Below the pieces are notes generated by a model that saw only the letters and a program-made list of their open reading frames with translations, was not told the origin of the DNA and ran no database searches. Position numbers and translations under genes: made by a program. Positions 53,767 through 62,533 of a stretch of 64,000 nt of DNA are shown here, piece by piece (position 1 is the first letter of the stretch; every line of letters begins with the position of its first letter). This DNA is from Amycolatopsis umgeniensis (lineage in GTDB: Bacteria > Actinomycetota > Actinomycetes > Mycobacteriales > Pseudonocardiaceae): assembly GCF_014205155.1 (NCBI RefSeq), contig NZ_JACHMX010000001.1, forward strand, positions 5,456,001 through 5,520,000, given 5' to 3'.

Positions 53767-53970
53767 TCAGCCGGACAAGTGGGTGAGCAACGCGGCGAAT
53801 CCGGCGGCGGGCACCACGAGAACCGGTCTTACCTCGGCCGGGAGTTCACGCTGCTTGGTGTCGCGGATGCCGACGAAGTCACCGTCGGTGCCGACTTCGA
53901 CGCAAGCGTTCTCCTCCCAGTGGGTGTAGCTGGATTTGTGCCAGCCGCTCAGGTGCTGATTCCAGTTCAT
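53767..53970 (-). CDS. DUF397 domain protein
   Basis: A 67-residue protein. Typical DUF397 core: GWHKSSYTHWEENACVEVGTDGDFVGIRDTKQREL and PVLVVPAAGFAALL. In actinobacteria DUF397 genes accompany XRE regulators of the same class as the next gene, and some act as toxin/antitoxin-like or developmental partners. The start is not certain: ATG 53970 (MNWNQHLSGWHKSSY) is chosen, but longer forms beginning at 54009 or 54033 are open. The gene is on the same strand as the XRE/TPR gene, 39 bases upstream of it. Confidence 0.8.
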   Translation of the reverse strand: MNWNQHLSGWHKSSYTHWEENACVEVGTDGDFVGIRDTKQRELPAEVRPVLVVPAAGFAALLTHLSG

Positions 53971-54122
53971 CTTGGTGGGATACCCGCCAACCGGGTGGCG
54001 AATCATGTGACTTTTACCCGGCGAATCGGACATATTGACTGCACGTGTCCCGACGGCTAGCGTCTTGCGCAATAAAAAGGAAACTTTCTTAACTAATCTG
54101 ACTAGTCGTGAGCGGGGCGCCG
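53971..54122. promoter_or_regulatory. Divergent spacer before the GH9 gene
   Basis: A 152-base spacer between the DUF397 and GH9 genes. Near the GH9 start it contains AAGGAAACTTTCTT (54078-54091), a near-palindrome, and ACTAATCTGACTAGT (54092-54106), an interrupted inverted repeat. Either could be the operator of the glucanase. Confidence 0.35.
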
Positions 54123-55985
54123 ATGATGGTGAGTTCCTGGTCCCGGGCGGTGGCGGCGGTTTCGGCACTGGTCCTCGGGGGTTTGACGGTTCCGGTGGTT
54201 TCGGCCGCGGCGGCGGTGCCGGGTGAGGTGCGGGTCGACCAGGTCGGCTACGGCCTCACCGAAACCAAGTACGCCTATCTGCTGTCCAGCGCGCCGGGGT
54301 CGTTCTCGGTGGTCGACGAACGCGGCCGGACCGTCCATCGTGGACGGACGGGGCAGTCGCTCGGCGCGTGGAACGCGAAGTACCCGGCGGTGTACCAGCT
54401 CGACCTGTCGAAGGTCTGGCTGCCGGGCAAGTACCGGATCGAGGTCAGCGGCGAGACCAAGGCGACGTCGCCGACGTTCCGGGTGGACACGAAGGACCGG
54501 CTCTTCACGCCGCTCGTCCGTGCCACCAACGAGTTCTTCCAGGCACAGCGCGACGGTGACGACATCATCCCCGGGCGTCTCGACCGCAAACCGTCGCATC
54601 TGGCCGACAAACAGGCCACGGTCTACGACTGGCCGGTGTTCGTCGGCGAGGGCGGCGACGAGATCGCCGAACCGCTGAAGCCGATCGGCGGGCCGATCGA
54701 CGTCGAAGGCGGCTGGGTCGACGCGGGCGACTTCGTCAAGTTCACCTCGAACACGGCGTACTCGCTGGCGGAACTGGGTTACGTGCTCCGCGAGGGCTAC
54801 GACCCGGTGCTGGCCAAGGAGGTCAAGCTCGGCCTCGACTGGCTCGACAAGATGTGGGACTCGCGGAACAAGACGCTCTACGCCCAGGTCGGGATCGGGA
54901 CGGGCAGCGACAAGTTCGGCTTCCTCGGCGACCACGACGTCTGGCGGAACCCGCACGACGACGATCCGCTCGACGTGAAACCCGGTGACCCCAAGTACTT
55001 CGTCAAGCACCGGCCCGTTTTCCCGGCGAACCCCGGCGGTTCGGCGCTCAGCCCGAACCTGGCGGGCCGGGTGGCGGCGGCGTTCGCGCTCGGCGCCCAG
55101 GTCGAGGCGAAGCGGAACCCGGTGCTGGCGCGGAAGTACCTCGCCGAGGCGGCCTCGGTTTTCGCGCAGGCCAAGACGAAGGACGTCGGCGAACTCGTCA
55201 CCGCCTTCCCGCACGCGTACTACCCGGAATCGTCCTGGCGGGACGACATGGAACTCGGCGCGACGCAGCTCGCCTTGGCGGGCAAGGCGTTGCGGGACCC
55301 GAGGGCGATCGAGTGGACGCGGCAGGCGGCGCATTGGGCGAAGGCGTACATCGATCTCGAGGAGAAGAGCACGCTCAATCTGTACGACACCAGCGCGCTG
55401 GCGCACGCCGAACTGGCGAAGCTCCTGCGGCACGGTGTCCCGGGTGCCGCGCTCGGTCCGAAGGAGCTGATCGGCGACCTCCGGCGTCAGCTCGACGAAG
55501 GTGTCGCCGGCGCGGCGAAGAGTCCTTTCCGGACGGCTGTCTCGGTCAAGGACTTCGACGCGGCGAGCAAGAGCTTCGGGTTCGCCGCGACCGAGCGGCT
55601 GTACGCGGACGTGACCGGTGACCGGCGGTACGCGGCCTTCGGTTCGCAGCAACGGAACTTCACCCTCGGCGCGAACGCGTGGGGTGTGTCGCTGGTCGTC
55701 GGCGTCGGCACGACGTCGCCGAAATGCCCGCACCACCAGGCGGCGAACCTCGCGGGTGAGCAGAAGGTGCTCTACGGCGCTGTCGTGAATGGACCGAACG
55801 GCGCGGAACACTTCGCGGACCTGCCGTTCCCCGCCGGGGCGAAGGAGTGCACGAAGCCGTTCGACGCCTTCGACACGACCGAGTCCCGCTACACCGACGA
55901 CCTGGCCTCCTGGCCGAGCAACGAGCCCGCCATCGACTTCACCTCGACGGCCATGCTCGCGTTCGCGCTGACCGGGCGTTCCTAG
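54123..55985 (+). CDS. Secreted GH9 glycoside hydrolase (endoglucanase-like)
   Basis: About 620 residues. Signal peptide (SRAVAAVSALVLGGLTVPVVSAAAA) then an N-terminal Ig-like CelD_N domain (VDQVGYGLTETKYAYLLS to FRVDTKDRL). The alpha/alpha barrel carries GGWVDAGDFVKF (near residue 200, catalytic Asp pair), ANAWGVSLVVGVG and HHQ (substrate wall), and ESRYTDDLASWPSNEPAIDF with the general acid Glu of SNEPA. ATG 54123 after a GGGGC run is preferred to GTG 54108. There is no cellulose-binding module. It likely cleaves beta-1,4-glucan. Confidence 0.9.
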   Translation: MMVSSWSRAVAAVSALVLGGLTVPVVSAAAAVPGEVRVDQVGYGLTETKYAYLLSSAPGSFSVVDERGRTVHRGRTGQSLGAWNAKYPAVYQLDLSKVWLPGKYRIEVSGETKATSPTFRVDTKDRLFTPLVRATNEFFQAQRDGDDIIPGRLDRKPSHLADKQATVYDWPVFVGEGGDEIAEPLKPIGGPIDVEGGWVDAGDFVKFTSNTAYSLAELGYVLREGYDPVLAKEVKLGLDWLDKMWDSRNKTLYAQVGIGTGSDKFGFLGDHDVWRNPHDDDPLDVKPGDPKYFVKHRPVFPANPGGSALSPNLAGRVAAAFALGAQVEAKRNPVLARKYLAEAASVFAQAKTKDVGELVTAFPHAYYPESSWRDDMELGATQLALAGKALRDPRAIEWTRQAAHWAKAYIDLEEKSTLNLYDTSALAHAELAKLLRHGVPGAALGPKELIGDLRRQLDEGVAGAAKSPFRTAVSVKDFDAASKSFGFAATERLYADVTGDRRYAAFGSQQRNFTLGANAWGVSLVVGVGTTSPKCPHHQAANLAGEQKVLYGAVVNGPNGAEHFADLPFPAGAKECTKPFDAFDTTESRYTDDLASWPSNEPAIDFTSTAMLAFALTGRS

Positions 55986-56096
55986 ACGCTTTCGCGGGGC
56001 CCACCGGACGGCGGGCCCCGCGTTCGCGTACCCGACAACTCCTGTTCGCGGCGATGCTGCCGCTCCGGACGGTGACGACGTCGTAGTCTTGGCGGG

Positions 56097-56882
56097 GTGA
56101 GTGAGACAAGCGAGTTCCCCGACGGCCAGTACCCGGAACGTCCGATCGAGCGCCACAAGGGCCCGGTCGTGCTGCGGCGGGATCGCCGTGACCAGGGCAG
56201 CACCACCGACCAGCGCCTGCTGGACTCGCGGGGACCGAGTGACTGGGTGCACACCGACCCGTGGCGTGTGCTGCGGATCCAGGCGGAGTTCGTCGAGGGC
56301 TTCGGCGCGCTGGCCGAGGTGCCGCGCGCGGTGACCGTGTTCGGCTCGGCACGCACCAAACGGGACCACCCGGAGTACGAACTCGGCCGCAAGATCGGCG
56401 GCGCGCTCGCGAACGCGGGCTTCGCGGTGATGACCGGCGGCGGCCCCGGCGCGATGGAAGCGGTCAACCGCGGCGCCAACGAGGCGGGCGGGTTCTCCGT
56501 CGGCCTCGGCATCGAGCTACCGTTCGAGCAGGGCCTGAACCCGTGGGTCGACCTGGGCGTCAACTTCCGGTACTTCTTCGCCCGCAAGACGATGTTCATC
56601 AAGTACTCGCAGGCGTTCATCTGCCTGCCCGGCGGCTTCGGCACGCTCGATGAGCTGTTCGAGGCGCTCACCCTGGTGCAGACGAAGAAGGTCACGAAAT
56701 TCCCCGTCGTGCTGTTCGGCAGCGACTACTGGGGCGGCCTGTACGACTGGATCGCCAAGACGCTGCTCGCCGAGGGCAAAATCGGCGAGAAGGACCTCGA
56801 CCTGCTGCACGTCACCGACGACATCGACGATGCCGTGAGCGTCGTGCAGGACTCGTACCAGGCATGGGAGGACACCCACTGA
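56097..56882 (+). CDS. LOG family / TIGR00730 Rossmann protein (long form)
   Basis: A 261-residue member of the LOG superfamily, phosphoribohydrolases acting on nucleoside monophosphates. N-terminal 60 residues are charged and disordered (SETSEFPDGQYPERPIERHKG). The catalytic core reads TVFGSARTKRDHPEY, MTGGGPGAMEAVNRGA and YSQAFICLPGGFGTLDELFEALTLVQ (PGGxGTxxE motif). It starts at GTG 56097. Its stop overlaps the next LOG gene by one base (ATGA-like), so they are an operon. In M. tuberculosis Rv1205 is a LOG protein near dapE. Confidence 0.92.
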   Translation: MSETSEFPDGQYPERPIERHKGPVVLRRDRRDQGSTTDQRLLDSRGPSDWVHTDPWRVLRIQAEFVEGFGALAEVPRAVTVFGSARTKRDHPEYELGRKIGGALANAGFAVMTGGGPGAMEAVNRGANEAGGFSVGLGIELPFEQGLNPWVDLGVNFRYFFARKTMFIKYSQAFICLPGGFGTLDELFEALTLVQTKKVTKFPVVLFGSDYWGGLYDWIAKTLLAEGKIGEKDLDLLHVTDDIDDAVSVVQDSYQAWEDTH

Positions 56883-57460
56883 TGGCGGCTCCACGCCGGG
56901 TGTGCGTCTTCTGCGGCTCCTCGATGGGCTTCGACTCGCGCTATGCGGAGGAGGCGCGGTCGCTGGGCACGCTGCTGGCCTCGCGGGGGATCGGACTGGT
57001 CTACGGCGGCGCCTCCGTCGGGACCATGGGCGTCATCGCGGACGCCGCGCTGGCCGCGGGCGGCGAGGTGATCGGCGTGATCCCGGAGGCGCTCGGCAGC
57101 GTCGAGATCGCGCACGCGGGCCTGACCGAACTGCACGTCGTCGCCGACATGCACCAGCGGAAAGCGAAGATGGCCGCGCTGTCCGACGGCTTCCTCGCGC
57201 TGCCCGGCGGTGCGGGGACGCTGGAGGAGCTCTTCGAGGTCTGGACGTGGGCTCAGCTCGGGCTGCACGAGAAGCCGATCGGGCTGGTCGACGTCGGTGG
57301 CTACTACGCGCCGCTGCTGAAGTTCGCCGACCACATGGTGTCGGAGGGCTTCCTGGCGGCGGGGTACCGGGACATGCTCTCGATCGACTCGGACGCTTCT
57401 TTGCTCCTGGACAGCTTCGCGGACTACGTCCCTCCTCCGCGGCCTAAGTGGGCTAAGTAG
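56882..57460 (+). CDS. LOG family cytokinin-riboside phosphoribohydrolase (short form)
   Basis: A 192-residue protein of the classic short LOG type: VCVFCGSSMGFDSRYAEEARSLG, LVYGGASVGTMGVIADAALAAGGEVIGVIP, MHQRKAKMAALSDGFLALPGGAGTLEELFEVWTWAQLG. The PGGxGTxxE catalytic motif is intact. Likely removes ribose 5-phosphate from N6-modified AMP. ATG 56882 overlaps the stop of the previous gene by one base. Two LOG genes in series are a duplication with different N-termini. A hairpin follows the stop after 10 bases. Confidence 0.92.
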   Translation: MAAPRRVCVFCGSSMGFDSRYAEEARSLGTLLASRGIGLVYGGASVGTMGVIADAALAAGGEVIGVIPEALGSVEIAHAGLTELHVVADMHQRKAKMAALSDGFLALPGGAGTLEELFEVWTWAQLGLHEKPIGLVDVGGYYAPLLKFADHMVSEGFLAAGYRDMLSIDSDASLLLDSFADYVPPPRPKWAK

Positions 57461-57797
57461 GGTTTTTGGTACGTGAAGGCCCCCTTCCTTGCGCCTAGCG
57501 CAAGGAAGGGGGCCTTCACGTACTTGGGGCCGCGCTGGGGGAGCGGGGGACCTTTGGTATCGCTGGTGGATCGGCGAGTGGTGACTGTGTGGGTTTTGGG
57601 GCATCCAACGTCCCAAAATCCACACGGTCACCTTGTCCCGAGGAGGTTGGATCGCGGTCGGGGGAGCGGGGGACCTTTGGTATCGCCGAGGCGGGGGGGG
57701 GTGTGTGGATTTAGGGACATCTAACGTCCCTATTTCCACACAGCCTCGCGAAGGAGGCCGCGCGGGGAAGCAAGGGACCTTTGCTATCGCCGAGGCG
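57461..57797. repeat. Dense repeat island with three elements and two same-loop hairpins
   Basis: A 337-base spacer with no gene, between the second LOG gene and the convergent acyltransferase stop. It holds a perfect GTGAAGG hairpin (57470-57522), GGGGAGCGGGGGACCTTTGG elements at 57537-57562 and 57661-57686, and a third (57764-57797) ending at the acyltransferase stop. In between lie two long hairpins, 57581-57631 and 57701-57743, that share the loop CATC(C/T)AACGT. The order element-hairpin-element-hairpin-element is a partly tandem, roughly 120-base composite unit. Confidence 0.8.
57470..57522. terminator. Perfect 25-bp hairpin after the LOG genes
   Basis: Arms 57470-57494 and 57498-57522, TACGTGAAGGCCCCCTTCCT plus TGCGC and its complement, with a three-base loop. 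It starts 10 bases past the LOG stop. Bidirectional terminator by position; longest member of its family here. Confidence 0.75.
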
Positions 57798-58472
57798 TCA
57801 GGCAGCGCTCTGATCAGGGCGTTTATGGTACGAGTCGACGTACTCCTGCCCCGAAAGCTCCAGGATCGCGTACATGATCTCGTCGGTCACCGAGCGCCGG
57901 ATCGCCGGCGACGAGTCCTGTCCCTCGTACCGCGAGAAGTCCAGAGGCTCGCCGTAGGTGACCGTGATCTTCGCCCGCCGCGGGATCCGCTTCCCGGCGG
58001 GCTGCAGGTCTTCGGTGCCGGAGAGGGCGACGGGAACGACCTTCGCGCCGGTCGCCAGCGCCAAGGCCGCGACGCCGGTGTGGCCGCGGTGCAGCCGCCC
58101 GTCCAGCGAGCGGGTGCCCTCGGGGTAGATCGCGAAAGCGCCGCCCGCGTCGAGCACCTTCCGCGCCGCTTCCAGCGCGGCGAGACCGGCCTGCGCGTTG
58201 CCGCGTTCGACCGGGACGTAGCCGAGGCCGCCCAGGAAACCCGCCATCAGTTTGCCCCGGAGGCCGCGGCCGGTGAAGTACTCCGCCTTGCCGAGGAACT
58301 TGACCTGCCGCATCGCCGTGAAAGTGATCACGCCGGTGTCCAGCGCCGCCCGGTGGTTGGGTGCCAGGAGCACCGGCCCCTCGGCGGGGATGTTCTCCAC
58401 GCCGCGGATCTCGGGGCGGTACAGGGCCCTGACCAGCGGACCGAGTACGAATCGGACGAGTAGCGGTAGCAA
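57798..58472 (-). CDS. 1-acyl-sn-glycerol-3-phosphate acyltransferase family protein
   Basis: A 224-residue PlsC-type enzyme. The catalytic HX4D is LAPNHRAALDTG (about 38-49), the substrate motif is AIYPEGTRSLDG, and VALSGTEDLQPAGKR follows. The N-terminal region LPLLVRFVLGPLVRALYRPEI is partly hydrophobic and peripheral to the membrane. It likely acylates lysophosphatidate or another lipid acceptor. Its start is 33 bases from the divergent gpgS start, so the two share promoter space. Confidence 0.9.
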   Translation of the reverse strand: MLPLLVRFVLGPLVRALYRPEIRGVENIPAEGPVLLAPNHRAALDTGVITFTAMRQVKFLGKAEYFTGRGLRGKLMAGFLGGLGYVPVERGNAQAGLAALEAARKVLDAGGAFAIYPEGTRSLDGRLHRGHTGVAALALATGAKVVPVALSGTEDLQPAGKRIPRRAKITVTYGEPLDFSRYEGQDSSPAIRRSVTDEIMYAILELSGQEYVDSYHKRPDQSAA

Positions 58473-58505
58473 GGTTCCTCCATCGACGGGGTGTCGGAGT
58501 CCAGC

Positions 58506-59429
58506 ATGGCACGATCACTACTCATGAGTTGGTTCGAGCGGCGTACGTGGCAGAACCCCGGTTGGACGCTCGACGACATCGTCGCTGCGAAGGGTGACCG
58601 CACGGTTTCGGTCGTGCTACCGGCACTCGACGAAGAGGACACCGTCGCCGACGTCGTCGGCACGGTCCGCCCTCTGCTGGGCACGGTCGTCGACGAACTG
58701 GTCGTGATGGACTCCGGGTCCACCGACGCGACCGCCGAGCTCGCCGCACGCGCCGGCGCGCGGGTGGTGCACCGCGAGGACGTGCTCCCCGGGCTGCCGC
58801 CGGTGCCGGGCAAGGGCGAGGTGCTGTGGCGGTCGCTGGCCGCGACGACCGGTGACGTCGTCGTCTTCCTCGACTCCGACCTGGTCGACCCGGACCCGGC
58901 CTTCGTGCCGACCCTGCTCGGGCCCCTGCTCTGTGAAGACGGCGTCCATCTGGTCAAGGGGTTCTACCGGCGGCCGCTGCGGCTGGAGAGCAGCGGCGGT
59001 GGCCGGGTCACCGAGTTGCTGGCACGACCGGTCCTTTCGGCGCTGCGCCCGTCGCTGTCGGCGCTCATCCAGCCCCTCGGCGGCGAGTACGCCGCGACAC
59101 GCGAGTTCCTCGAGTCCGTGCCCTTCGCGGCCGGGTACGGCGTCGAGATCGGGCTCATCCTCGACGCCGAAGCGCGCTACGGCCTCGAAGGGCTCGCGCA
59201 GGTCAACCTCGGCGTACGCAAGCATCGCAACCGTTCGCTGCTTCAGCTGGGTGTGATGGCCCGGCAGATCCTCGGGACGGCGCTCGCGCGCTGCGGCATC
59301 AAATCGGACGACCCGGCTCAGCTCACCCAATTCGTGCAATTAGAGGACGAATGGCTGCCGGAGGTCGCCGAGGTGTCGATCAGTGACCGCCCCCCGATGC
59401 GGGAAGTGCGCGGCCTAACCGAGTCGTAG
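58506..59429 (+). CDS. gpgS: Glucosyl-3-phosphoglycerate synthase
   Basis: About 307 residues of the GT81 enzyme that transfers glucose from UDP- or ADP-glucose to 3-phosphoglycerate, first step of methylglucose lipopolysaccharide. Motifs: TVSVVLPALDEEDTVADVVG, LVVMDSGSTDATAELAA, GKGEVLWRSLAATTGDVVVFLDSDLVDPDP (DSD metal motif), PLGGEYAATREFLESVPFAAGYGVEIGLI and KHRNRSL. ATG 58506 has GGAG six bases upstream; GTG 58491 is possible. M. tuberculosis Rv1208 is the known orthologue in a LOG (Rv1205) and dap context, as here. The stop overlaps the convergent cydC by 15 bases. Confidence 0.94.
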   Translation: MARSLLMSWFERRTWQNPGWTLDDIVAAKGDRTVSVVLPALDEEDTVADVVGTVRPLLGTVVDELVVMDSGSTDATAELAARAGARVVHREDVLPGLPPVPGKGEVLWRSLAATTGDVVVFLDSDLVDPDPAFVPTLLGPLLCEDGVHLVKGFYRRPLRLESSGGGRVTELLARPVLSALRPSLSALIQPLGGEYAATREFLESVPFAAGYGVEIGLILDAEARYGLEGLAQVNLGVRKHRNRSLLQLGVMARQILGTALARCGIKSDDPAQLTQFVQLEDEWLPEVAEVSISDRPPMREVRGLTES

Positions 59430-60968
59430 CACCTCGTCGAAGCCCGCCACGTGCGCTTCACGGTGCGTCACGAGGACGACGGTGCCGCGTGCGGCAGCGA
59501 GCACGTCCGCCAGGACGGCGTCGCCATGTTCCGGGTCCAGCCCCTCGACCGGTTCGTCCAGCACGAGGACCGGCGGCGCGGCCAGCACCGCCCGCGCGAG
59601 GACGAGCCGCTGACGCTGCCCTCCTGACAGAGCGTCGCCGTCGGAACCGGTCTCACGGTCCAGCGGCAGGTCGAAACCCGCCGTTTCACACGCCGCGAGC
59701 AACTCGGCGTCCGAAGAACCGGGCTTCGCGAGCAGCAGGTTCTCCCGGACCGTCGTGTGAAAGACGTGCGCGTCCGCGAGCGCGCCGGTGACCACCGCGG
59801 GCAGCAGAACGGGGTCGTACTCGTCGAGCGCGCGACCATCGAGCAAAGCCCGGCCGGACGTCGGCGCCACGGAACCGAGCAGGACGTTCAGCACCGTCGT
59901 CTTCCCGGCCCCGCTCGGCCCGAGGATCCCGACCCGCTTGCCCGGCGGCAGGTCCAGGTCGACATCCTCCAGCGCCGGAGCCCTGCCTTCGAAGACGACG
60001 CCGACGCCCTCGAGCCGCAGGTGTCCGGGTTCGGGCACCAGCGTCCCGCGCACGGGAGCGGGTTCCGCCAGCAGCGCGCGCACGCGGCTCGCCGACGCCC
60101 GGACCTCGACCCAGCGCTGGGCGGCCGCGGTCAGCGGGAGGACCAGCTCGAACACGGTCAGCGCGCCGAGGGCCAGAGCAGCCGTCAGCGGCGGCGAAAC
60201 CCCGGCTGTCAGCGCGATCGTGACGCAGGTCAGCAGCTGGACGAGGATCCCGGCCGCGCTCAGCAGGCTGGTCCGGTTCGCCGTTGCCCGGTCCCGGACG
60301 GCGAGCGCGTCGACAGCGCTGTGTGCTGCGTCCACAGTGGACTCATGGACGCCGTAAGCGATCAGCTCCCGCCGTCCGGTGATCAGCTCGACCGTCCGTT
60401 CGGCGAGGTCGGCCCGCGCCGGAGCGCTCACTTCCGCCGCCGTACGAGTGATCCGCACGCACAGCCACGGCAGGCCGACCCCCGCGACGACGAGCCCGAG
60501 CGCCAGCACGAGCCCGGCCGCCGGGCTGACGATCAGTGCGAACGTGGTCGACACGACGCTCACGAAGGCGGCGACACCGGCGGGCAGCAGGCAGCGCAGG
60601 ATCGCGTCCTGCACGGCGTCCACATCGGACACCAGCCGCGTGACGAGGTCGCCGCCGGAATGCCGGGGAACCCGGTGCGGCAGCAACGACGTGTACACGC
60701 GCGTCCGCAAGGCGCCGAGATAACGCAAGACGACTTCGTGCCCGGCGAGCCGTTCCGCGTAGCGCAGCCCACCACGCAGCAACGCCAGCGTCCGCACGGC
60801 GACGATCGCCACCGTCAGCGACGCCAGGGGCGGCTGTTCGGCCGCCTTCAGCAGCAGCCACGCGGCGGTGGCCATCAGCGCCAGCCCGGCCAGTTCCGCC
60901 CCGGCCGCGATCAGCCCGGCGCGGATCAGCCGGACGACATCCTTGGTGGACACACCCCAGACGTTCAC
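59415..60968 (-). CDS. cydC: Thiol reductant ABC exporter subunit CydC
   Basis: A 517-residue ABC half-transporter. N-terminal six-helix TMD (LIAAGAELAGLALMATAAWLLL and onwards), then the NBD with Walker A GPSGAGKTT (about residue 358), signature LSGGQRQRLVLARAVL, Walker B PVLVLDEP and the switch His of VLVTHREAH. With CydD it exports glutathione or cysteine so that cytochrome bd can be assembled. The start overlaps the cydD end by four bases. Last of the cydABDC operon; overlaps gpgS convergently by 15 bases at the 3' end. Confidence 0.93.
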   Translation of the reverse strand: MNVWGVSTKDVVRLIRAGLIAAGAELAGLALMATAAWLLLKAAEQPPLASLTVAIVAVRTLALLRGGLRYAERLAGHEVVLRYLGALRTRVYTSLLPHRVPRHSGGDLVTRLVSDVDAVQDAILRCLLPAGVAAFVSVVSTTFALIVSPAAGLVLALGLVVAGVGLPWLCVRITRTAAEVSAPARADLAERTVELITGRRELIAYGVHESTVDAAHSAVDALAVRDRATANRTSLLSAAGILVQLLTCVTIALTAGVSPPLTAALALGALTVFELVLPLTAAAQRWVEVRASASRVRALLAEPAPVRGTLVPEPGHLRLEGVGVVFEGRAPALEDVDLDLPPGKRVGILGPSGAGKTTVLNVLLGSVAPTSGRALLDGRALDEYDPVLLPAVVTGALADAHVFHTTVRENLLLAKPGSSDAELLAACETAGFDLPLDRETGSDGDALSGGQRQRLVLARAVLAAPPVLVLDEPVEGLDPEHGDAVLADVLAAARGTVVLVTHREAHVAGFDEVLRLG

Positions 60969-62527
60969 ACCAGTTCCCGTTCTCTCAGGAAACCATCACG
61001 GACTTCGAGGACGCGGGTGGCCAGCGCGGCCATCGCGGGCCGGTGGGCCACGAGCACCGCCGTCCGGCCGGTGAGCAGTTCGCGGGTCGCGCCGAGCGCG
61101 GCCGCTTCGGTCTCCGCGTCGAGCCTCGCGGTCGGTTCGTCGAGCAGCACCAGGCCCGCTTCCGTGCGGGCCAGCGCCCTGGCGAGCCCGAGCCGTTGCC
61201 GCTGCCCGGCGGAAAGCGGTGCGCCCAGTTCCCCGATCCGTGTCCGGTAGCCGTCGGGCAGCCCCCGCACGACCTCGTCGAACGCCGCCGCGCGAGCCGC
61301 CGCCTGGACGTCCGGCACCTGGCCCATGGCGATGTTCTCCTCGACGGTCCCGGTGAACAGCGTCGGCCGCTGCGGCACCCACGCCGTCCCGGCCCGCCAC
61401 GGGGCCGGATCGAGTTCGCGCAGGTCGACGCCGTCGACGAGGACCCGGCCGGACGTCGGCGTGACGAAGCCCAGCAGGACAGCCAGCAGTGTGCTCTTCC
61501 CGGAACCGCTGGGACCGACGAGCGCGACGTGCTCGCCCGCCTCGATCGTCATGTCCACTTCGGACAGCACGATCTCGTCGCCGTACGCGACGCTCACCTT
61601 CTCCAGCTCGATCCGCGGCGCACCGCGACGGGCCATCTGCGATCCCCAGACGCTCTCCTCCGACGGCACGGCCAGCGCCTCCCGCAGCGTCGCGAGCCCC
61701 TCCGCGCTGGCATGGAACTTCGCCCCGGCAGCCCGCAACGGCAGGTAGGCCTCGGGTGCGAGCAGCAGCACCAGCACCGCGGTGTGCACAACCATCCCGC
61801 CTTCCAGCAGACGGAATCCGATCGGCACCGCGACGAGCGCCACCGACAGCGTCGCCACCAGTTCCAGCACCAGCGCGGACAGGAACGCGACCCGCAGCGT
61901 GCGCATCGTCGCGTCGGTGTGCGCGTCCGCCATCGCCCGCACCGTCTTGGCCTGCGCCTCGGCGCGCCCGAACACCTTGAGCGTGCCCAGTCCGCGCACG
62001 ACGTCGAGGAAATGCCCGCCCAGCCTGGAAAGCAGTGCCCACTGCTTGGCGGTCTTCGCCTTGGTGTGCTGGCCGACCAGGATCGCGAACACCGGGATCA
62101 GCGGCAGTGTCGCGGTGATGATCAGCGCCGACGCCAGATCCGCGGCGAACAGCCGGACGAGCACCGCGACCGGCACGATCGCCGACAGCACGACCGTCGG
62201 CAGATAGCCCGTCAAGTAGGCGTCGCCCGCGTCGATGCCCTTGGTCACCAGGGCCGCGACCTCGCCCGGCTGCTCCGCTTCCGCGCCGAGAAGCCGGTTG
62301 CGCAGCTTGGCTTTGACCATCGCCGCGAACCGGCCGCCGACGGAACCCTGGACGCCCGCGAGCAGCGCCCGCACCGCGATGGCGGCCGCGAGCGTCCAGG
62401 TCACGCCGCCGCCGGTGAGCAGCGTCGCGAGACCGTCCGCCTGGACGAGGATCGCCGCGGCGGTCAGCGTGCCGAGGACGGCCAGAACGCCGAAATGGCG
62501 CCGCAGTCCGGGAAGGGGAGGCATCAT
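60965..62527 (-). CDS. cydD: Thiol reductant ABC exporter subunit CydD
   Basis: A 520-residue partner of CydC. TMD: LAVLGTLTAAAILVQADGLATLL then further helices (VAALVTKGIDAGDAYLTGYLP). The NBD has Walker A GPSGSGKSTLLAVLLG, signature PLSAGQRQRLGLARALA, Walker B AGLVLLDEP. It sits six bases upstream of cydB's stop side (62534) in the same operon and overlaps cydC by four bases. It forms the heterodimer that exports thiols needed for cytochrome bd. Confidence 0.93.
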   Translation of the reverse strand: MMPPLPGLRRHFGVLAVLGTLTAAAILVQADGLATLLTGGGVTWTLAAAIAVRALLAGVQGSVGGRFAAMVKAKLRNRLLGAEAEQPGEVAALVTKGIDAGDAYLTGYLPTVVLSAIVPVAVLVRLFAADLASALIITATLPLIPVFAILVGQHTKAKTAKQWALLSRLGGHFLDVVRGLGTLKVFGRAEAQAKTVRAMADAHTDATMRTLRVAFLSALVLELVATLSVALVAVPIGFRLLEGGMVVHTAVLVLLLAPEAYLPLRAAGAKFHASAEGLATLREALAVPSEESVWGSQMARRGAPRIELEKVSVAYGDEIVLSEVDMTIEAGEHVALVGPSGSGKSTLLAVLLGFVTPTSGRVLVDGVDLRELDPAPWRAGTAWVPQRPTLFTGTVEENIAMGQVPDVQAAARAAAFDEVVRGLPDGYRTRIGELGAPLSAGQRQRLGLARALARTEAGLVLLDEPTARLDAETEAAALGATRELLTGRTAVLVAHRPAMAALATRVLEVRDGFLRERELV

Positions 62528-62533
62528 CGGCTC

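Noticed and set aside
54102..56369. A 755-residue minus-strand open frame opposite the GH9 gene
   Set aside because: Arg-rich shadow; plus strand has a signal peptide and GH9 motifs.
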